Source of the DNA: Polyangiaceae bacterium
GTDB lineage: Bacteria; Myxococcota_A; Polyangia; Polyangiales; Polyangiaceae
NCBI GenBank assembly: GCA_013361525.1
Contig: JABFXY010000210.1
Coordinates: 1-54,104, forward strand
Direction of reading: 5' to 3'
DNA length: 54,104 bases
Shown here: positions 35,288 to 43,923 of the stretch, piece after piece
How positions within the stretch are numbered: the stretch's first letter is position 1
Layout of the letters: the number at the start of each line of letters is the position of its first letter
Notes under the pieces: generated by a model
What the model saw: only the letters and a program-made list of their open reading frames with translations
Database searches by the model: none
Told to the model about the DNA's origin: nothing
Position numbers and translations under genes: made by a program

Positions 35288-36498
35288 TGGATCGCCCCAC
35301 CACACAACGTCCCGGCGTAAAGCGGTACTTCGGACTCGACCTCCGCGCGCTCGGGATCTTTGCCGTCGCCGGTCTGCGCGACACGTTGATACGTCACCCA
35401 CCAGCGAAGCGTCGCGCCTTTGGGCGCTGCGTCGCAAGAGACGTCGAGGTCGACCTCGAGCGGCTCGAACATCACGCGGTCATCTTTGACCAGCGTGCGC
35501 CCGCGCTTGCCCGGGACGGCGTCGAGATGCCGCCGCAAGTACCGAGCGTCACGCGCCAAGACCTTGCCCTTCGCGTCGACGACCTCCGCTCCTACCTCCA
35601 ATCGGCGAAAGAGGTCTCCGGTCGGGAATGCGTGTCCGGCCCGTGTCTGCTGCAGCGTAATCGTCGTCATGCGGAGCGCGCCGCTCTCGGCCTTCACCGC
35701 GAGCGCCGAGCGCAGCCATTCGGCATCGCGTACCGACGTAAACGCGTGCGACCGGCCGGCGCCTTCCTGCGGCATGTGACAGCTCGCGCAGGCGCGCTCG
35801 GCCTTCGGAGAACGGTCGTGCTCGCGCACCGTCGTCTGCATGAAATGCCCGTCCTCGGTCGGCGGCGCCCCGGGGAAGGTGAACTCGTGGCAGCTCGCGC
35901 ACCCGCCCGTCTTCGCGAAGTCCATCGAGCGTCGCACCGCGTGCGGCATGGTCGCTGTCGCCGGCGTCACCGCGTCCTCTGCGCCCGCGGCGAGCACCGC
36001 GTCGGCCTCGACCACGTGACAGGTGACGCAGCCCACACCGAGCGAACCAAGCGCCGCCGAGGGCACCGCCTTCGGGTCCGCCTCGGCCGCGTGACAGCCG
36101 CGACAGAAAGGCAGGGGCTCGATCGCAAGGGCCGCCTGGAACGCGGGGTTGTCATACGCGCGCTGGTGGTGCGAACCGGCCCATGCGCGGGCTTCCTCCC
36201 GATGGCAGTCGACGCAGGTCTGGTTCAGGCTGAGCGCTTCTTCTCCGCGCGCGCGATTGGGTCGTGGGCGAAGCGCCGGGTCGAATCGGATGGCGCTTGG
36301 GTCCCGTTGCGCGGGCGGTGCGGACGAGGCGGACGTGATCGACGCGGCTGTCGTGGGGGCGGCGACGGGCGGTGCTGCCGCGGACTCCGAGTCGTCCGGG
36401 TCACAACCTGCGAAGCCGACGAGCGCGGCGAGCGCGGCGCTCGCGACGCCGATCGCGAGCGTATTCGTTGACCACGTGGGTCCGGGCTTCGTGGTCAC
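35284..36498 (-). CDS. Multihaem c-type cytochrome lipoprotein (five CXXCH)
   Basis: The product is 404 residues from a GTG at 36498. The signal ends FAGC. Five CXXCH motifs are present: CVDCH, CRGCH, CVTCH and two CASCH. They lie between about residues 90 and 250, with extra His residues (GSHHQRAYDNP) that may serve as distal ligands, as in cytochrome c554-like proteins. The C-terminal ~150 residues form a beta domain without haem sites. It is probably a periplasmic or outer-membrane electron carrier or reductase. The redox partner is not visible; the coupled propeller-like lipoprotein is a candidate. Confidence 0.85.
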   Translation of the reverse strand: MTTKPGPTWSTNTLAIGVASAALAALVGFAGCDPDDSESAAAPPVAAPTTAASITSASSAPPAQRDPSAIRFDPALRPRPNRARGEEALSLNQTCVDCHREEARAWAGSHHQRAYDNPAFQAALAIEPLPFCRGCHAAEADPKAVPSAALGSLGVGCVTCHVVEADAVLAAGAEDAVTPATATMPHAVRRSMDFAKTGGCASCHEFTFPGAPPTEDGHFMQTTVREHDRSPKAERACASCHMPQEGAGRSHAFTSVRDAEWLRSALAVKAESGALRMTTITLQQTRAGHAFPTGDLFRRLEVGAEVVDAKGKVLARDARYLRRHLDAVPGKRGRTLVKDDRVMFEPLEVDLDVSCDAAPKGATLRWWVTYQRVAQTGDGKDPERAEVESEVPLYAGTLCGGAIQ

Positions 36499-36543
36499 GC
36501 GAGGGTAGGATACGCCGGGCGGCGGCGCGCGGGTTATCGCTCG

Positions 36544-37551
36544 CTACTTCGTTACCATCCTCGCGTACGTCACCCGCGGATCGCATAGCAGCTGCCTGAC
36601 GGCGTCGCCTGCACGTTGCGCATTGGCGAACTCGAGCTCAGGCATCGCATCGGAATTTTTGGGCTGGTCGAGGGTGGCGCCGTAGGCTTGCGCGACGGCC
36701 TGCGCTGAGACGCCGTCGGCGACGTCGACCGTTATGCGCGGCGTCGCTGTTCTCGATGCGGCTTTTGTTGCGCCGGGCGGCCAGCTGTCCCATGTCCGGA
36801 GCTCTTCCACCGCGCCGTGGTACCGAATGCGCACGGTTTCACGCGTGCAAGCGGCGTCGGCTGGGAGCGTCGGCCAGGGTGGAACCGGCGTGGCCGCGAC
36901 GGCCATGGGCTGCACGCATAGCGCCACACCGGCCTCCTTCATCTTCTCCAAGGTCTCACGGTCGGATTGGTCGGTAGGGTCGAGCGCCGTAGCGTCGTAA
37001 CACCACCCCTCGACGACAAATACCGGGTGCGGGTCGTTGTCTTGCATCTCCGCGGGGTCCTGGTGAACCTGATTGATCTCCTCCCACCACGCCTCCCAAG
37101 TGAGTTGTCGCCCCGCGAAATGCCCAGTCAGGCGAAACGTGCCGCGCACCCACCAATCTGCGATAGGCGGCACGCCCGGCGCAACGACCGGATAGAAGAA
37201 GCCGTCGACACCGTATCCTTCGCCGTCGCCTTGGTAGTGTGTGAAGTGGGCGCATCCGCAGCCGTACCCGAGCGTGGTTCGGGCATCGATCGTCACACGC
37301 GCCGGCTGTCCGGCCGCTTGCGCTTCAGCCCATATTCGCTGCAGCGCCGGGAGCTCCCACGGCTCGGGTCGTATCGCCGGCGGCGGTGAAGCCATGCGCT
37401 CCAATGCGGACAGCGGCTTCTTCGATTCGGCACGATCGAGGTCGTCGTGCTTTTGCCCTTCACCAGCGCCGGGCGAGGGACCGCGAGACCCAGCGCACGA
37501 GCTCACCAGAAGGGGCGCGACCACGAGGACATGGCGAAGCAGCGTTCGCAT
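36544..37551 (-). CDS. Lipoprotein, tandem paralogue 1
   Basis: The product is 335 residues, with a signal ending VSSC and a soluble domain with conserved CGCAHFTHYQG, WWVRGTFRLTGHF and VEGWCYDAT. It is about three-quarters identical to the next gene (37728-38762), including the N-terminus MRTL-RHVLVVAPLL. No known family recognised. A ~68-bp leader shared with two other genes covers its start. Confidence 0.75.
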   Translation of the reverse strand: MRTLLRHVLVVAPLLVSSCAGSRGPSPGAGEGQKHDDLDRAESKKPLSALERMASPPPAIRPEPWELPALQRIWAEAQAAGQPARVTIDARTTLGYGCGCAHFTHYQGDGEGYGVDGFFYPVVAPGVPPIADWWVRGTFRLTGHFAGRQLTWEAWWEEINQVHQDPAEMQDNDPHPVFVVEGWCYDATALDPTDQSDRETLEKMKEAGVALCVQPMAVAATPVPPWPTLPADAACTRETVRIRYHGAVEELRTWDSWPPGATKAASRTATPRITVDVADGVSAQAVAQAYGATLDQPKNSDAMPELEFANAQRAGDAVRQLLCDPRVTYARMVTK

Positions 37552-37607
37552 GCCGCCCTATACGATCGCTTGGTTCGACGGGCACCTTCAAACACAGGTG
37601 TGCCGCT
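37540..37607 (-). repeat. Repeated 5' leader, copy 1
   Basis: About 68 bp spanning the first codons and upstream region of the 37551 gene, shared with copies at 38751-38823 and 39486-39553. On the minus strand it includes TTGAAGG or close variants, a TATAGGG box eleven bases before the ATG, and the first codons MRTL. Confidence 0.65.
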
Positions 37608-37727
37608 TCGCGTGGCGTCCGCGCTCACGCCGCCATTCGCGCCTTTTTGGCAGTGCGAGCCGCGACAAGCGCCAGCGCGACGGTGGCAAGCAAGAATCCG
37701 ACGAGCGCGCCGGTGAGGGGGCGACGC

Positions 37728-38762
37728 TCATCGTGCCGCTCGCGTTCGAGCGGTAGTTTCGCGCGTGTACTCCGTTACCATGCTCGCGGACGTGACCCGC
37801 GGATCGCATAGCAGCGGCCTGATGGCGTCGACTGCACGTTTCGCGTCGGCAAACTTGAACTCAGGTACCACATCGGGACGCTCTGGCTGCTCAATGACGG
37901 CGCCGTACGCTTGCGCGACGGCCTGCGCGGAGACGCCGTCGGCGACGTCGACCGTTATGCGCGACGTCGCTGTTCTCGATTCGGCTTTCGTTGCGCCGGG
38001 CGGCCAATTGTCCCATGTCTCGAGCTTCTTCAGCTCGCTGTGATATCGAATGCGCACGGTTTCACGCGTGCAAGCGGCGTCGGGTGGAAGCGTCGGCCAG
38101 GGGGGAACCGGCGCGGCCGCGACGGTCATCGGCTGCGTGCATAGAGGCACACCAGCCTCTCGCATCTTTTCCAAGTTCTCATTGTCGTCGAACGACGTAG
38201 CGTCGTAACACCACCCCTCGACGAGAAACACCGGGTGCGGGCCATTGTCTCGGGTCTCCGTGGGCTCGTGATGAAAGCCATTGATTTCCTCATACCACGC
38301 CTCCCAAGTGACTTGTCGTCCCGTGAAATGCCCAGTCAGGCGAAACGTGCCGCGCACCCACCAATCCACGATAGGCAGCACGTCCGGCGCAACGACCGGA
38401 TAGAAGTAGGTGTCGACACCGTATTCTGCGCCGCCGCCTTGATAGTGTGTGAAATGGGCGCAATCGCAGCCGTACCCGGCCGTGGTTTGGGCATCGATCG
38501 TCACACGCGCCGGCTGTTTTCCGGCGGCTTGCGCTTCAGCCCATATTCGCTGCAGCTGCGCGAGCTCCCACGGCTCGGGTCGTATCGCCGGCGGCGGCGA
38601 AGCCATGCGCTCCAAAGCGGACAGCGGCTTCTTCGATTCGCCACGATGGACGTCGTCACGCTTTGGCCCTTCACCAGCACCGGCCGAGGGACCGCGAGAT
38701 CCAGCGCACGAGCTCGCGAGGAGCGGCGCGACCACGAGGACATGACGAAACAGCGTTCGCAT
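37728..38762 (-). CDS. Lipoprotein, tandem paralogue 2
   Basis: The product is 344 residues with a signal ending ASSC. It is co-linear with its neighbour at 36544-37551 (CDCAHFTHYQG, WWVRGTFRLTGHF, VEGWCYDAT). The C-terminus differs: where paralogue 1 stops after MVTK, this one reads MVTE and continues 14 more residues to a new stop, because the TAG codon has become TAC. Unknown function; presumably outer-membrane or surface anchored. Confidence 0.75.
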   Translation of the reverse strand: MRTLFRHVLVVAPLLASSCAGSRGPSAGAGEGPKRDDVHRGESKKPLSALERMASPPPAIRPEPWELAQLQRIWAEAQAAGKQPARVTIDAQTTAGYGCDCAHFTHYQGGGAEYGVDTYFYPVVAPDVLPIVDWWVRGTFRLTGHFTGRQVTWEAWYEEINGFHHEPTETRDNGPHPVFLVEGWCYDATSFDDNENLEKMREAGVPLCTQPMTVAAAPVPPWPTLPPDAACTRETVRIRYHSELKKLETWDNWPPGATKAESRTATSRITVDVADGVSAQAVAQAYGAVIEQPERPDVVPEFKFADAKRAVDAIRPLLCDPRVTSASMVTEYTRETTARTRAAR

Positions 38763-38823
38763 GCCGCCCTATAGGGTCGCTTGCTGCTACAGGCACCCTC
38801 AAACACACTCAGACGTGCCGAGC
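38751..38823 (-). repeat. Repeated 5' leader, copy 2
   Basis: The second copy of the leader lies across the start of the 38762 gene. It keeps TATAGGG near the ATG and the distal CGGCACGTCTGAG motif (minus strand) that copy 3 also has. Confidence 0.65.
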
Positions 38824-38846
38824 ACGTCGGCCGACGCTCAGGGGCC

Positions 38847-39497
38847 TCAGCCCTTCTTGATCGAGCGGCACGTCGCCTCGATCTGTTTGAGGACCGCGGA
38901 CGATCGACTCGAGCCCTGACATTGCACTGTCTTCATCGTTGCGTCCGTCGTGGGGATCAGCCGCGCGAACCAGTTGCCGTTGCCCGACCGCCCGCGGCAA
39001 CGATACGTGAAGGAGCCATCCGGCTCGGCATGCGCCGCGCCCTCCTTCGGATCCACGCAAGGCAGCACGTCTCCCTGCGGGGCGTCCGCGCTGTACATCT
39101 TGCGCATCACGTAGAGCCCAGAGACGACTTCGGTCGCGTCATCGAGATTCCAGTGCGTCTCCATGTCTTTGATGAAGTAGGGAAACGGTGGAGCGATCAC
39201 GAGGCCGACGTCGCCGAGCTTCGTCACTTTGTTCGCAGCCATCGCTCCGGGGCCAGGCTTGATCGGCGTGGGCGGCGGCTCGTCGACTTCGGGCGCGGCG
39301 CTCTCGGCAACAGCGGCGCTGGCGCTCGCGGAGGGAACGGCGCTCGTGGAGGAGGACGCGCTCAGAGTGGAAGACGCGCTCACCGAAGCCCGCGCGGTCT
39401 TCGGTGCGGGCACCGCGCTCGCGGAACCCGTTGCCGCATCCTGCGATGTACAGCCCGCGGCCGCGAAGATCAGAAGCGAGAGAAGCAGCGTTCGCAT
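38847..39497 (-). CDS. Hypothetical lipoprotein
   Basis: The product is 216 residues with a signal ending AAGC, a ~55-residue Ala/Ser linker and a small domain with four cysteines (VLPCVDPK, TYRCRGRS, TVQCQGS, EATCRSI). The domain is unrelated to the two upstream paralogues, but its leader and first four codons (MRTL) are nearly identical to theirs. Function unknown. Confidence 0.7.
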   Translation of the reverse strand: MRTLLLSLLIFAAAGCTSQDAATGSASAVPAPKTARASVSASSTLSASSSTSAVPSASASAAVAESAAPEVDEPPPTPIKPGPGAMAANKVTKLGDVGLVIAPPFPYFIKDMETHWNLDDATEVVSGLYVMRKMYSADAPQGDVLPCVDPKEGAAHAEPDGSFTYRCRGRSGNGNWFARLIPTTDATMKTVQCQGSSRSSAVLKQIEATCRSIKKG

Positions 39498-39553
39498 GCC
39501 GCCCTATACGTGCGTTTGGTTCTACAGGCACCTTCAAACTCAGACGTGCCGCT
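39486..39553 (-). repeat. Repeated 5' leader, copy 3
   Basis: The third leader copy, across the start of the 39497 gene. It shares TTTGAAGGTGCCTGTAGAAC and TATAGGG with the other two, allowing a few changes. Its downstream gene body is unrelated, so the leader was conserved or moved on its own. Confidence 0.65.
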
Positions 39554-39613
39554 CGTCAGCGACCGTGAGCCTCCTTGAGGTCGGTTGCGACGCCATTTCC
39601 TTATCCTTCGAAC

Positions 39614-41233
39614 ATGTCGAAACGGGGGAGTGTCGTCGCAATTGCTCTGCTGCTCACCGCATGCGGCGACAACTCGCTCGACGGACCCAGCGGCGGCGGC
39701 GGAAGTGGCGGCGAAGGTGAGGCCGCGGGCGGAAGCACGGCCAACATAAGCGGCGGGATGGGTGGCACCGGTGGGCAGACCGACCTTCCCAACTGGGAGC
39801 CATGCGCCCTCGATACCGGGGCGACGGATGACGATGCCGAGTGCGCGACCATCCAAGTACCGGTTCGGTACGATGTCAGCGCCGGAATGATCCCGCTGTT
39901 CATCAAGCGCGTGCGTCCTCTTCGACCTGCGCGGGCGCACCTATGGCTTCTACAAGGGGGCCCTGGGGCGGCCGGCAATGGTTGGGAGCCGTTCGTGCGG
40001 CAGATGCAGCCGCTCTTGCCGGACGTGGAATTCTATCTGCCTGATCATCGCGGGACGGGGCGCTCCGCAAAGCTCGAATGCCCCAATGCGGAGGCGACGG
40101 GCAGCCCGGGCGGCTCCGCGATCACGGACGAGGAATGGCCGGCTTGCGCGCAACACCTGTCCTCCCAATGGGGCGACAATTTGGCCGGTTTCTCGTCGGA
40201 GAATGCGGCGCGCGACATCGAGCTCGCAATCGGTATGACCCGCGCGGAGGACACGCGCGTCGTCCTCTATGGCGCGTCCTATGGCACCACCTGGGGTCAC
40301 CGCTTTCTGCAGCTGTTTCCGAGCGGCGCCGTCGACGCCGTCGTGCTCGACTCGACCAATTGGCCCGACCGCACCTACGAAGATTACGATCAACTCTGGG
40401 AAGGCGCCGCGCATAGGCTGTTCGATGCGTGCACGATGGATGCCCAATGTGGCGGAGCGCTCGGCCCCGATCCGTGGCAAGCCCTGAGAGATCTCTATTC
40501 GTCACTCGACGCCGGGCATTGCAGCGCCCTCGCCGACGTCGGCATCACGTCGGAGGTTCTGCGCTACGCCGTCGCGTGGTCCGTCGCCTATGCCGAATTG
40601 CGAGGCTCGGGGCTCGCGCTGGTGCGGCGTGCGATACGGTGCAACCCGGAGGACGAGGACGCCATCGTGCACTACGTGGATGCGCTGTTCGGACCGGGCG
40701 GCCTCCTCACGTTCGAAGATCCACTCTTTTCCGAGGTCCTCAGCCACCACATCCTGGAGAGCGAGGTACACCGCGCCGACCTGAGCTCGACCGCAAAAGC
40801 CTTCGCCGAGACCTGCACGGTCTGCATCGGCGCCGGAGCGATACCGTTCGATCCCGATTGGCCTCGTTACGCATTCGACGGCGAGCTCACGATGTGGACG
40901 ACATCGAGCACGCCCGTCTTGATCATGAATGGCGGCATGGACCCCTTCGCGCCGTCGCACCGACTGTTCGAGGCGGGCGTCGAAGCCGCATTCGATGGCC
41001 CGAACCAATACGTCGTCGATTTCCCGGCGGCGGCGCACGGCACGGTCACCTCATCGAAGGTCACCGGCATCGACGAGCCCCCGTGCGGGCTCCAGCTCTT
41101 CATGCACCTCCTCGAAAATCCTGCGGAGCCGCTCGACCTCGCCTGCACCGCCTCCCTCGCGCCGCCGGACTTCTCGGTGCCGGCACCCACGGCCAGCTTC
41201 CTGTTCGGCACCCCCGACGCGTGGGGAGAATGA
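39614..41233 (+). CDS. Alpha/beta hydrolase lipoprotein (S33 / TAP-like peptidase)
   Basis: The product is 539 residues with a signal ending LTAC, a Gly/Ser linker, then an alpha/beta-hydrolase fold: LQGGPGAAG oxyanion region, DHRGTGRS, nucleophile elbow GASYGT, late acid in MNGGMDPF, and His in AAHGTV near residue 475. The layout matches S33 proline-iminopeptidase-like and TAP-like tripeptidyl peptidases, which remove short peptides from N-termini. It is divergent from the minus-strand lipoprotein at 39497. Confidence 0.85.
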   Translation: MSKRGSVVAIALLLTACGDNSLDGPSGGGGSGGEGEAAGGSTANISGGMGGTGGQTDLPNWEPCALDTGATDDDAECATIQVPVRYDVSAGMIPLFIKRVRPLRPARAHLWLLQGGPGAAGNGWEPFVRQMQPLLPDVEFYLPDHRGTGRSAKLECPNAEATGSPGGSAITDEEWPACAQHLSSQWGDNLAGFSSENAARDIELAIGMTRAEDTRVVLYGASYGTTWGHRFLQLFPSGAVDAVVLDSTNWPDRTYEDYDQLWEGAAHRLFDACTMDAQCGGALGPDPWQALRDLYSSLDAGHCSALADVGITSEVLRYAVAWSVAYAELRGSGLALVRRAIRCNPEDEDAIVHYVDALFGPGGLLTFEDPLFSEVLSHHILESEVHRADLSSTAKAFAETCTVCIGAGAIPFDPDWPRYAFDGELTMWTTSSTPVLIMNGGMDPFAPSHRLFEAGVEAAFDGPNQYVVDFPAAAHGTVTSSKVTGIDEPPCGLQLFMHLLENPAEPLDLACTASLAPPDFSVPAPTASFLFGTPDAWGE

Positions 41234-41284
41234 GCCGCCGCACGCGGGCGCTCGCAGCGCTTCAATCGGCCTCCGCGCCCTCCC

Positions 41285-43006
41285 CTACTTCGGCGGACCG
41301 GCGACGCGGCAGCTGACGCGGCCTTGCGCGCGAAACGTGCGTTGCGTGGACACGTCCGTCGGAATGATTGCGTCCTCCCGGACCAGCGTTGCGCCGTAAG
41401 CCCATTGGTTCCAAATGCGGCGCGCAGGGCTGGGGCGCTTTTGGCTGTCTTCGTACACGACCAGGCGCGGGGACGGCCCCTCGAAGGTGAGCACGTCGGC
41501 CGAACCGTCGTTATCGGCATCGGCCACGACGGGGTAGAGACCACCGCGCGCGAAGGTCCGATCGAGCTCCGCAATGGGCGGCGCCTCGATGCCCGCAAAG
41601 ACTTGCAGCGCTCTGTAATGGTAAGCGACCCAATCAGCGGCTTCCCCACGAAAGCCGAATGCTGTCGAGCCGTCGGTGTCCGCGCCGAAGTCGGTCGAAA
41701 TGGGTACTGGTTCCGAGCGTAGGACTGTCGGCCCCTGTGAATCGATGCGCAGGACCATCCGCTTCTCGCACGTATTGACGATCGCTTCGGGCAGCTCGTC
41801 CTCATCGACGTCAGCAATCGCGGCTGGGTGTCCCCAACACCAATGGCGAGGCGGCTCACCCTCATCCATCCACGTCGGGCCCCAAAGCACGTCCCCTGAC
41901 GCCGCGACGAGGGTCAGCCCCTCCTCACTCGTAATGAGCACTTCCGTCTCGCCGTCCCCGTCGAAGTCCGCGGGGTGCGCATAGCCAGGCGTAATCGAGG
42001 GCACGCGCCAGAGCTCGTCGCCGGATGCAGTGTAGGCCACGTGCCCGAATAGAACCTCCAGAACACCGTCGCCGTCGAGATCTGCCGCGGTCGGCCGCAC
42101 AGCGGTGCGCCCCTCGACGATCGGCCCGAACTCGGCGCCCCTCGTGGGATCCTCGAAGAGGAGGTTGCCGTCCGCGTCGAGCACGCTCATCCCAACGAGG
42201 ATCTCGGGCGAGCCATCCCCATCCAGGTCGTGGACGGCAACGGCAGACTCCGCGACGAAGATCGCTCGCAGGTAGTTCTCCTCCGGCGGATCCAGCTCGT
42301 ACCAACCAATCGGGTCGAAGACCTCCGCCGAGCTCTCCCAAAGCACATTGCCGGTGGGATCGAGCGCTATCACGTGCCCCGCGCGATTCGTCGTGATGAT
42401 CTCGGGCGTGCCATTGCGGTCGAGATCCGCAATCGCGGCAAAGGTGTCCGCGATACCCCCGGGGTCGAGCGTCGCCATCACCTCGCCGTCGCTGCCCGAG
42501 AGGACCACCAGCACCACCTCATCCGGTAGCGGCTCGGGCAATGTCAGATCGAAGTGACGCTCGTGCACGATGACGTCCGGCACGTCGCACAAATCGATAC
42601 GCCCGTCCTGATTGTCGTCGGTCAGATTCGCGACCAGCGGCTCACCGCGGAAATGAACGGAGTCCCCAGCGTGCCAAAGCGGCGCGGCGTATTGCCACTT
42701 GGTGACGAGCTGCAACCCGTCACTCTCGTCGCCCTTTTCCGTGCAGAACGGCCGCGCATCGAGATCGCCGGGCGTCACCGCACACGTCGGCTCCACCGCC
42801 TGGCCCCCCGCCCCGCCCGCTCCCATTGGTGCGCCGCCGGAGGTCGTGGACGTTGTGGCCGTGCCGCCGGTTCCGCCTTCACCGCCGTCGTTTGGGCCTG
42901 GTGGTGTCTCTTCGGAGGCGCAGGCGACGAGAGAGGCGAGCGTTGCCAGAGTGTGCAGCCACCACGGCTTGAGGCCGAGCGGGTTGTGGGGCTTGGAGCG
43001 GCACAC
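41285..43006 (-). CDS. FG-GAP/VCBS repeat lipoprotein
   Basis: GTG 43006 is proposed as start because the lipoprotein signal (ending LVAC) follows it; the frame stays open up to 43144. The product is about 573 residues. After a Gly/Thr linker come several FG-GAP-like repeats with calcium-type loops: NQDGRIDLCDVPDV, DLDRNGTPEII, DLDGDGSPEILVG, DLDGDGVLEVLFG, DFDGDGETEVLI and DADNDGSADVLTF. This is the integrin-alpha-like seven-bladed propeller type, usually a surface or secreted protein that binds calcium. The ligand is unknown. Confidence 0.82.
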   Translation of the reverse strand: MCRSKPHNPLGLKPWWLHTLATLASLVACASEETPPGPNDGGEGGTGGTATTSTTSGGAPMGAGGAGGQAVEPTCAVTPGDLDARPFCTEKGDESDGLQLVTKWQYAAPLWHAGDSVHFRGEPLVANLTDDNQDGRIDLCDVPDVIVHERHFDLTLPEPLPDEVVLVVLSGSDGEVMATLDPGGIADTFAAIADLDRNGTPEIITTNRAGHVIALDPTGNVLWESSAEVFDPIGWYELDPPEENYLRAIFVAESAVAVHDLDGDGSPEILVGMSVLDADGNLLFEDPTRGAEFGPIVEGRTAVRPTAADLDGDGVLEVLFGHVAYTASGDELWRVPSITPGYAHPADFDGDGETEVLITSEEGLTLVAASGDVLWGPTWMDEGEPPRHWCWGHPAAIADVDEDELPEAIVNTCEKRMVLRIDSQGPTVLRSEPVPISTDFGADTDGSTAFGFRGEAADWVAYHYRALQVFAGIEAPPIAELDRTFARGGLYPVVADADNDGSADVLTFEGPSPRLVVYEDSQKRPSPARRIWNQWAYGATLVREDAIIPTDVSTQRTFRAQGRVSCRVAGPPK

Positions 43007-43257
43007 GGTGGGAGAGTAGCTCCTTCGACCGCTGGTCGCATCAGTCAACGCGAGTGTGCGGCCCTCGCGCCTCAAATGCAGGTTGACCGAAATGTCAGCC
43101 ACAACCGTGACGACACCGTCAGGACAAAGGCCGCAACGCGCCATTGACGCGGGCGGTCCAAATCGCTCGTGTAATGCAACATTACTCTTGTTCGAGCTCC
43201 AACATGCGGCCCATCATCCCGGCGCTTTCGGTTCGAAGATCGAGGCGAGGAGGGACG
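43007..43257. other. Intergenic region, 251 bp
   Basis: Divergent promoter region between the FG-GAP lipoprotein and the secreted protein at 43258. The FG-GAP reading frame continues through part of it without a convincing start. No other element is clear. Confidence 0.35.
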
Positions 43258-43908
43258 ATGTCTCTACGACGTTATTCGGCAGCAATCGCTGCTATCGCGG
43301 CCGTGGTCGTACCAGTCACCGCAGCGGCCAACCCCGTCGACAACGACGGCGACGCGACGTTCTATTTCTACGATAACCCCGGCAGCCCATTTCTCAATTT
43401 TGCCAGCGGGGAGGAGGCGTACTCGCACACGCCGAGCGGCGGACCGAGCTACTTTCAAGCCTTTATCGAGCCCGATGGCGAGACCTTCTTCACCGGCGCA
43501 TTGATGGGCTTCCACGACACCGATTTGGCCATCTCGAGCACCATTCAGGTCCAGCTGTTCATCTCGGACGTGCTCGGTTTCATCGACTGCTCGGGGCTCA
43601 GCGGGACCTGCGACGTCGACTGGGAGATTACCGCACAGCTCCGCTTCAAGAACGTCGGCGCCGGCGGGATCACCACCAACAATTGCCGAACGTCCAGCTT
43701 CGTCATTACGGTACAGGGCGACTGGGGCTCGGTCGATTCCAACCCGCTCACGTTCCCGGCGTTGAGCGGCAGCGGGACGGGCGCGTGCAATACCTGGGCA
43801 AGCTCCCTCAACAACTTCTTCGACCTCGGCGTGAGCGGCGCGACGCTTTCGCTCTACAAGTTCGAGGGGGTCGAGGACGCGACGGGGCTGCATCTAGAGG
43901 GGTCGTAG
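43258..43908 (+). CDS. Secreted protein of unknown function
   Basis: ATG 43258 is preceded by GAGGAGGG. The 216-residue product has a Sec signal (cut near TAAANPV) and no lipobox. The mature part is beta-rich with two or three cysteine pairs (IDCSGLSGTCDVDW, NNCRTSSF, GACNTW). It may be soluble in the periplasm or released. No family recognised. Confidence 0.72.
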   Translation: MSLRRYSAAIAAIAAVVVPVTAAANPVDNDGDATFYFYDNPGSPFLNFASGEEAYSHTPSGGPSYFQAFIEPDGETFFTGALMGFHDTDLAISSTIQVQLFISDVLGFIDCSGLSGTCDVDWEITAQLRFKNVGAGGITTNNCRTSSFVITVQGDWGSVDSNPLTFPALSGSGTGACNTWASSLNNFFDLGVSGATLSLYKFEGVEDATGLHLEGS

Positions 43909-43923
43909 GTCGCTCCTGGGCGT

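Noticed and set aside
33776..35320. 514-codon plus-strand frame opposite the propeller-like lipoprotein
   Set aside because: Shadow frame; no signal, domain or ribosome binding site.
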